Source: Arthrobacter sp. AK04 | GTDB taxonomy: Bacteria > Actinomycetota > Actinomycetes > Actinomycetales > Micrococcaceae | Direction: 5' to 3' | DNA length: 64,000 nucleotides | Assembly (NCBI RefSeq): GCF_021129155.1 | Contig: NZ_JAJOMC010000015.1 | Coordinates: 1 to 64,000 of the forward strand | Shown: positions 60,450 to 64,000 of the stretch, piece by piece | How the letters are laid out: every line of letters begins with the position of its first letter | Numbering within the stretch: the first letter of the stretch is position 1 | Program-made: the position numbers and the translations under genes | The notes under the pieces: generated by a model | Told to the model about the DNA's origin: nothing | What the model saw: only the letters and a program-made list of their open reading frames with translations | The model's database searches: none

Positions 60450-63080
60450 CTACCGTTTGCCCTGGTGTTCGTCCAGGATCCGGGCGCAGCGGATGAAGCC
60501 AAGGTGGGAGTAGGCCTGCGGGTGGTTCCCCAGGTGGGTTTCCGTGCCGGGGTCGTACTCCTCCGGCAGCAGCCCGGTAGGCCCGAAGAGGTTTACCAGC
60601 TGGTCGAAGAGGTCCCAGGCCTCCTCGATCCGGCCCGTGGCAACGTACGCCTCTATCAGCCAGGTGGTGCAGATGTGGAAGCCGCCCTCCAGCCCCGGCA
60701 GGCCGTCGTCGTACCGGTACCTGAATACGGTGGGACCCACACGAAGTTCCCGCTCCACGGCGGTGACGGTGTCCAGGAACCGCTGGTCTGTGACGTCAAG
60801 CAGGCCGGAGAGCCCGATGTGCAGGACGGCGGCGTCCAGGTCCGGGCTGTCATAGGCCACCGTGTAGGACTTTGCGGACTCGTCCCAGCCTTCCCGCAGG
60901 ACTTCGTCCCTGAGGGTGGCGGCCACCGGCGCCCAGGCTGCCCCGGGAGTCCGTCCGTGGCGGGACGCCGTGCGGAGTGCCCGGTCGAGGGTGACCCAGC
61001 ACATCACTTTCGTGTAGATGTGGTGCCGCGGGGCCCGCCGGGCCTCCCAGATGCCATGGTCGGGTTCGTGCCAGCGGGCCAGGACGGCTGAGGCCATCTG
61101 GATCATCAGTTCCCAATGGTCCTCGGCCAGTGCCCCTTCCCGTTCGCTCAGGCTATGGATCAGCTCGGCAATGGGACCAAAGACGTCCAGCTGGACCTGG
61201 TGGTCAGCGGCGTTTCCGATCCTCACCGGGCGGGAGCCGGCATACCCGGGCAGGCTGTCGATGACGGCTTCAGTGGAGAGCGGCGCACCCGTCACCGAAT
61301 ACAGGGGATGCAGCCATTCGGGACCGGGGGCATGTTCAAGGATCCGTCCCAGCCAGGCCAGGAAGCCGGTTGCCTCGCCGGTGGAGCCCAGGTCCACCAG
61401 CGCATTGACGGTCATGGAGCCGTCCCGCAGCCAGCAATAGCGGTAATCCCAGTTCCTCGTCCCTCCGATCCCTTCGGGCAGGGAGGTGGTGGGTGCCGCC
61501 AGGACCGCGCCGGTGGGCTCGTGCACCAGGGCGCGCAGCACCAGGGCAGACCGCCGGACCAGGGAAGGCTTGACGCCCGGCAGCGCGAGGCCCTGCACCC
61601 ATTGCCGCGAGTGGAGCGCCACCGCGGAGCGCCTCTCCGCCTCATTTTCGGGGACCGCGGGCCGGTGTTCCGTGTCGCCGCAGCGCAGGTTGAGCACCAC
61701 CGGGCCGTCCTGCAGGTTGACGGCGGCGGTGGCCGTGGCATGGCGCCCGTCCGAGGTGATGCTGAAGGTGACGCCGGGCGCGAGCAGGATGAAGGGCTCC
61801 GAGGTGCCCATGACGTGCAGTTCATCGCCGCGGGCCTCCATGCTGAACGGGGCGTTGGCGTAGTCCGGGCGCGGGGCGAAGGTTATCCTGGCCGCCCCGT
61901 TGCCGGAGAGCACCCGGACCAGGCTGGTGATGCCGTCCGGGGCGGGCTCCAGGTAATCAGTTACCGTCACGTCCGCCCACCGGGTTTCAACGATCATGGT
62001 GCTGTCCACGTAACGCTGCCCCAGCACCTGCGAGGCCTTGACCGGCTCCACCGAGAAGTGGCCCGCGGCGTCACCGCCCAGGATGTGCGCGAACAGCGAC
62101 CCGGAGTCCGGCAGCGGGTGGCTCATCCAGCAGATCTTCGCGTCCGGCGTCACGAGGGCAGTGGAGGTTCCATTGCCGATCAGGCTGTGCCGTTCCAGGC
62201 CCACGGCGTCCTCGCCGAACAGCCAGGCACGGCGCAGCTCGAACAGGATTGCCAGCACCCGGGCGAACGATTCCGGGTCGCGGAGCCGGTAGGAGGCGGA
62301 GCTCTCCCCCGGGCCCACCCGCAGCCCCATGTCCGGGCCGCGCAACGTGGCCATGGCGAGTTCATCGCTGTCAGCGTCGCCCGCATACATGGCCGCACTG
62401 GCTCCCAGCCGGGACCGCAGGCTTTCCAGGGCCTCCGCCTTTGACGGTTCGACGACGGACAGGTCCAGCACGGAGCCGTCCACAATGAAGTGCAGCCCGT
62501 AGGTGCGCGCCACCTCTCGTGCTGTGTCCGTCACTGCCGCCACGATGTCCGGCGCCGCGGGCCGGGTGTGCACCGAAACGGCTACGGGTTTGCGTTCTAT
62601 CCAGATGCCCTTCTGGAACCCCACGGCCTCGTTGAGCGCGGCATGGACTTTTTGCAGGACGGACTCGGTGGCAAGGGTCTGCTGGTGCGCGAACCCCATG
62701 TCGAACTCGGCGCCGTGCGAGCCCACCAGGTGCACCTCCGCCGGCAGGCGCGATACTGCGGCAAGGTCACGCAGGGAACGGCCGGAGATGACAGCCGCGT
62801 GGGTGTTGGGCAGCGCCGCCAGGGCACGCAGCGCGATGGCGGCGCTGCCCAGCGGGAGCGTCTCCGTGGAAATCCCCTCGGCGTCGCACAGGGTTCCGCC
62901 GTAATTGCAGGCCACCAGCAGCCCCGGCACCCGGGCCAGCACCTTCAGTTCCGCAAGGAGCGCAGGCGTGAGCCCTTCGTCGGCGGCGTCCGACTGGACG
63001 AATGCCCGGAGCATGCCCAGGGGAAGGGACCTGGTGAGCAGTGCGGAATCCGCGACGCTTTGGTTCAACGGCGTTGGCAT
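60450..63080 (-). CDS. Trehalose-phosphatase-like domain fused to a GH15 glucoamylase/trehalase
   Basis: 876 residues. Residues about 35-275 are an OtsB-like HAD phosphatase: VISGRSLRDLA, HLVGSHGAEFD and YAGDADSDELAM (motif IV). Motif I reads ACNYGGTLCD where DxDGT is expected: the nucleophile Asp is Asn59 and the next acid is Gly61, so phosphatase activity is doubtful. Residues about 285-876 are GH15: GGTRNWDYRYCWLRDGSMTVNAL with catalytic Glu region GLLPEEYDPGTETHLGNHPQAYSHLGFI. It probably cleaves trehalose or a related alpha-glucoside. AAAGGGG before ATG 63080 sets the start. Confidence 0.88.
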   Translation of the reverse strand: MPTPLNQSVADSALLTRSLPLGMLRAFVQSDAADEGLTPALLAELKVLARVPGLLVACNYGGTLCDAEGISTETLPLGSAAIALRALAALPNTHAAVISGRSLRDLAAVSRLPAEVHLVGSHGAEFDMGFAHQQTLATESVLQKVHAALNEAVGFQKGIWIERKPVAVSVHTRPAAPDIVAAVTDTAREVARTYGLHFIVDGSVLDLSVVEPSKAEALESLRSRLGASAAMYAGDADSDELAMATLRGPDMGLRVGPGESSASYRLRDPESFARVLAILFELRRAWLFGEDAVGLERHSLIGNGTSTALVTPDAKICWMSHPLPDSGSLFAHILGGDAAGHFSVEPVKASQVLGQRYVDSTMIVETRWADVTVTDYLEPAPDGITSLVRVLSGNGAARITFAPRPDYANAPFSMEARGDELHVMGTSEPFILLAPGVTFSITSDGRHATATAAVNLQDGPVVLNLRCGDTEHRPAVPENEAERRSAVALHSRQWVQGLALPGVKPSLVRRSALVLRALVHEPTGAVLAAPTTSLPEGIGGTRNWDYRYCWLRDGSMTVNALVDLGSTGEATGFLAWLGRILEHAPGPEWLHPLYSVTGAPLSTEAVIDSLPGYAGSRPVRIGNAADHQVQLDVFGPIAELIHSLSEREGALAEDHWELMIQMASAVLARWHEPDHGIWEARRAPRHHIYTKVMCWVTLDRALRTASRHGRTPGAAWAPVAATLRDEVLREGWDESAKSYTVAYDSPDLDAAVLHIGLSGLLDVTDQRFLDTVTAVERELRVGPTVFRYRYDDGLPGLEGGFHICTTWLIEAYVATGRIEEAWDLFDQLVNLFGPTGLLPEEYDPGTETHLGNHPQAYSHLGFIRCARILDEHQGKR

Positions 63081-63398
63081 CCATGTACCCCTTTGAGGCA
63101 GGACCGGGCCGGGACTACAGCCGCTGGATCTCCTGCGGGCTACCGGATGGTGCCCCTCCCCGGGGTTCACGGAACTCCGGAGGGGGCACTCCCATGGTCA
63201 GCCTCCGGGGTTTCCCCCGAAAGTCCCCTGTATTGCGTATGTGTAAAAGTCCGGCAGCACGGTTCCCGCTGTGTCCGCGCCCGTGTCATGCGCGGCAGCG
63301 TTTTGGACCATGACGGCGGCGCCCGCCTCATGGGACCGGGGAACCCGCCGTCGTGCTTTCCGAAAAGGGTGCCAGGCGTGACGCCCGGACCCCGGCAC
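63081..63398. other. Intergenic region with no convincing gene
   Basis: About 318 bases between the GH15 fusion and the luciferase-like gene, both read on the minus strand. It is GC-rich with several CTCCGGAGG-like inverted repeats around 63165-63215. A minus-strand ORF from ATG 63311 to 63198 (37 residues, ending GTFGGNPGG) exists but lacks a good ribosome-binding site. Confidence 0.5.
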
Positions 63399-64000
63399 CT
63401 AGACCCGCGCGAGCCCCGCGGCTTCAGCCAGGAGCTCCACAGACCGCAACCGGGCGTCCGTGCCGGTGCTCTGGTGCGCCACAATCAGTTCGTCGGCGTC
63501 GGCGTGCCGGCCGAAACTGTCCAGGTAATCCATCACCACGTCAGGCGTGCCCACCGCGGAGTAGGTCATCATCTGCGAGACGTGCTGGCCCTGCTGCGAA
63601 TCGAGGATCATGTCCGCCTCGTCGTCGGTGAACTCGCGGCCGCCGCCGAAGAACAGCGACACCCGGGCACGCTTGGTGGCCTGCATCATGGCCTGCGCTT
63701 CGGAGGCCGAATCCGCAGCAATGACGTTCACGCCGGCGATGACGTGCGGGGCATCCAGCTGCGCCGAGGGCTTGAACTCCCGGCGGTAGAGGGCCACGGC
63801 ATCCTGCAGGGCGTTGGGGGCGAAGTGGGAGGCAAACGCGTACGGCAGCCCCAGCTGGGCGGCCAGGCGTGCGCCGAACAGGGACGAGCCCAGGATGTAG
63901 AGCGGCACGTTCGTGCCCTTGCCCGGGGTGGCTTCCACGCCCTGGATGCGGGTGGGCCCGGTGAGGTAGCCCTGCAGTTCCAGCACGTCCTGCGGGAAAC
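63399..64000 (-). CDS. Luciferase-like flavin-dependent oxidoreductase (partial, runs off the edge)
   Basis: About 200 C-terminal residues are visible. FPQDVLELQGYLTG, VPLYILGSSLFGARLAAQLGLPYAFASHFAPNALQDAVALYR, and AHVIAGVNVIAADSASEAQ-like text mark the LLM class flavin-dependent monooxygenases of the bacterial-luciferase fold. The end PDVVMDYLDSFGRHADADELIVAHQSTGTDARLRSVELLAEAAGL is typical of the MsnO8 branch. The start codon lies outside the window; a GTG at 63986 is internal, since the frame and the homology continue to 64000. Confidence 0.9.
   Translation of the reverse strand, partial: FPQDVLELQGYLTGPTRIQGVEATPGKGTNVPLYILGSSLFGARLAAQLGLPYAFASHFAPNALQDAVALYRREFKPSAQLDAPHVIAGVNVIAADSASEAQAMMQATKRARVSLFFGGGREFTDDEADMILDSQQGQHVSQMMTYSAVGTPDVVMDYLDSFGRHADADELIVAHQSTGTDARLRSVELLAEAAGLARV

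Noticed and set aside
63198-63311. 37-codon minus-strand ORF between GH15 fusion and luciferase-like gene
   Set aside because: No proper ribosome-binding site and no recognisable features; kept only as a remark in the gap entry.

Overview
The window is chromosomal DNA from a high-GC actinobacterium. GC-rich third positions, frequent GTG starts, ATGA/GTGA stop-start overlaps, a SAM riboswitch of the actinobacterial SAM-IV-like type, a Dcd of the mycobacterial dCTP deaminase/dUTPase type, a DUF222/HNH gene and likely leaderless mRNAs all fit Micrococcaceae. Arthrobacter or Pseudarthrobacter is the best guess (inference from protein families, not a database match). Almost all of it is ordinary core or accessory metabolism. 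I see no prophage, CRISPR array or defence island. The only mobile DNA is a likely IS30-type end at the left edge.

Layout. 0-9.7 kb: methyltransferase, LysE exporter, low-molecular-weight phosphatase, a kinase-PabB fusion, cardiolipin synthase, a PabC-like lyase, a flavin-binding protein, a TetR regulator and a GNAT. 9.7-20.6 kb: a large GH26-like/OpgC fusion; a SAM riboswitch with DUF1737-rhodanese-metZ; a doubly frameshifted DUF222/HNH pseudogene; a YbdK-type ligase; an XRE-MurA fusion; a secreted protein. 20.6-23.8 kb: ykoC-ykoD-ykoE ECF transporter under a TPP riboswitch. 23.8-28.1 kb: small proteins and a compact operon of a haem-oxygenase-like diiron protein, a glycosyltransferase and a CDGSH protein. 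28.1-34.7 kb: complete six-gene Mrp cation/proton antiporter with MrpA and MrpB fused.

34.9-49.7 kb: MFS exporter; a LacI-controlled operon (Gfo/Idh/MocA dehydrogenase, DUF6807, cupin, LacI) with a near-ideal promoter buried in a 34-bp palindrome; KhtT/KhtU potassium/proton antiporter; dCTP deaminase; secreted CAP/FG-GAP protein; tRNA-Gly(CCC); a carboxyethylornithine-synthase-like enzyme; a divergent MFS/LysR pair. 49.8-56.2 kb: proline use (putA, amino-acid permease, divergent LysR) with shared TTAGA/TCTAA operators and a six-unit 32-bp-period palindrome between putA and the permease. 56.3-64 kb: panD, an AEC transporter, a sarcosine-oxidase-like flavoenzyme, an MFS drug exporter, a trehalose-phosphatase-like/GH15 fusion and a truncated luciferase-like oxidoreductase.

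The most interesting items are the symmetric six-unit repeat at 53443-53607, the diiron/glycosyltransferase/CDGSH operon, two fusions whose catalytic residues look lost (GH26-like in the OpgC fusion; phosphatase motif I in the GH15 fusion), the XRE-MurA fusion, and two copies of a terminator-like hairpin with the same AGTTTTTGTCC stem.
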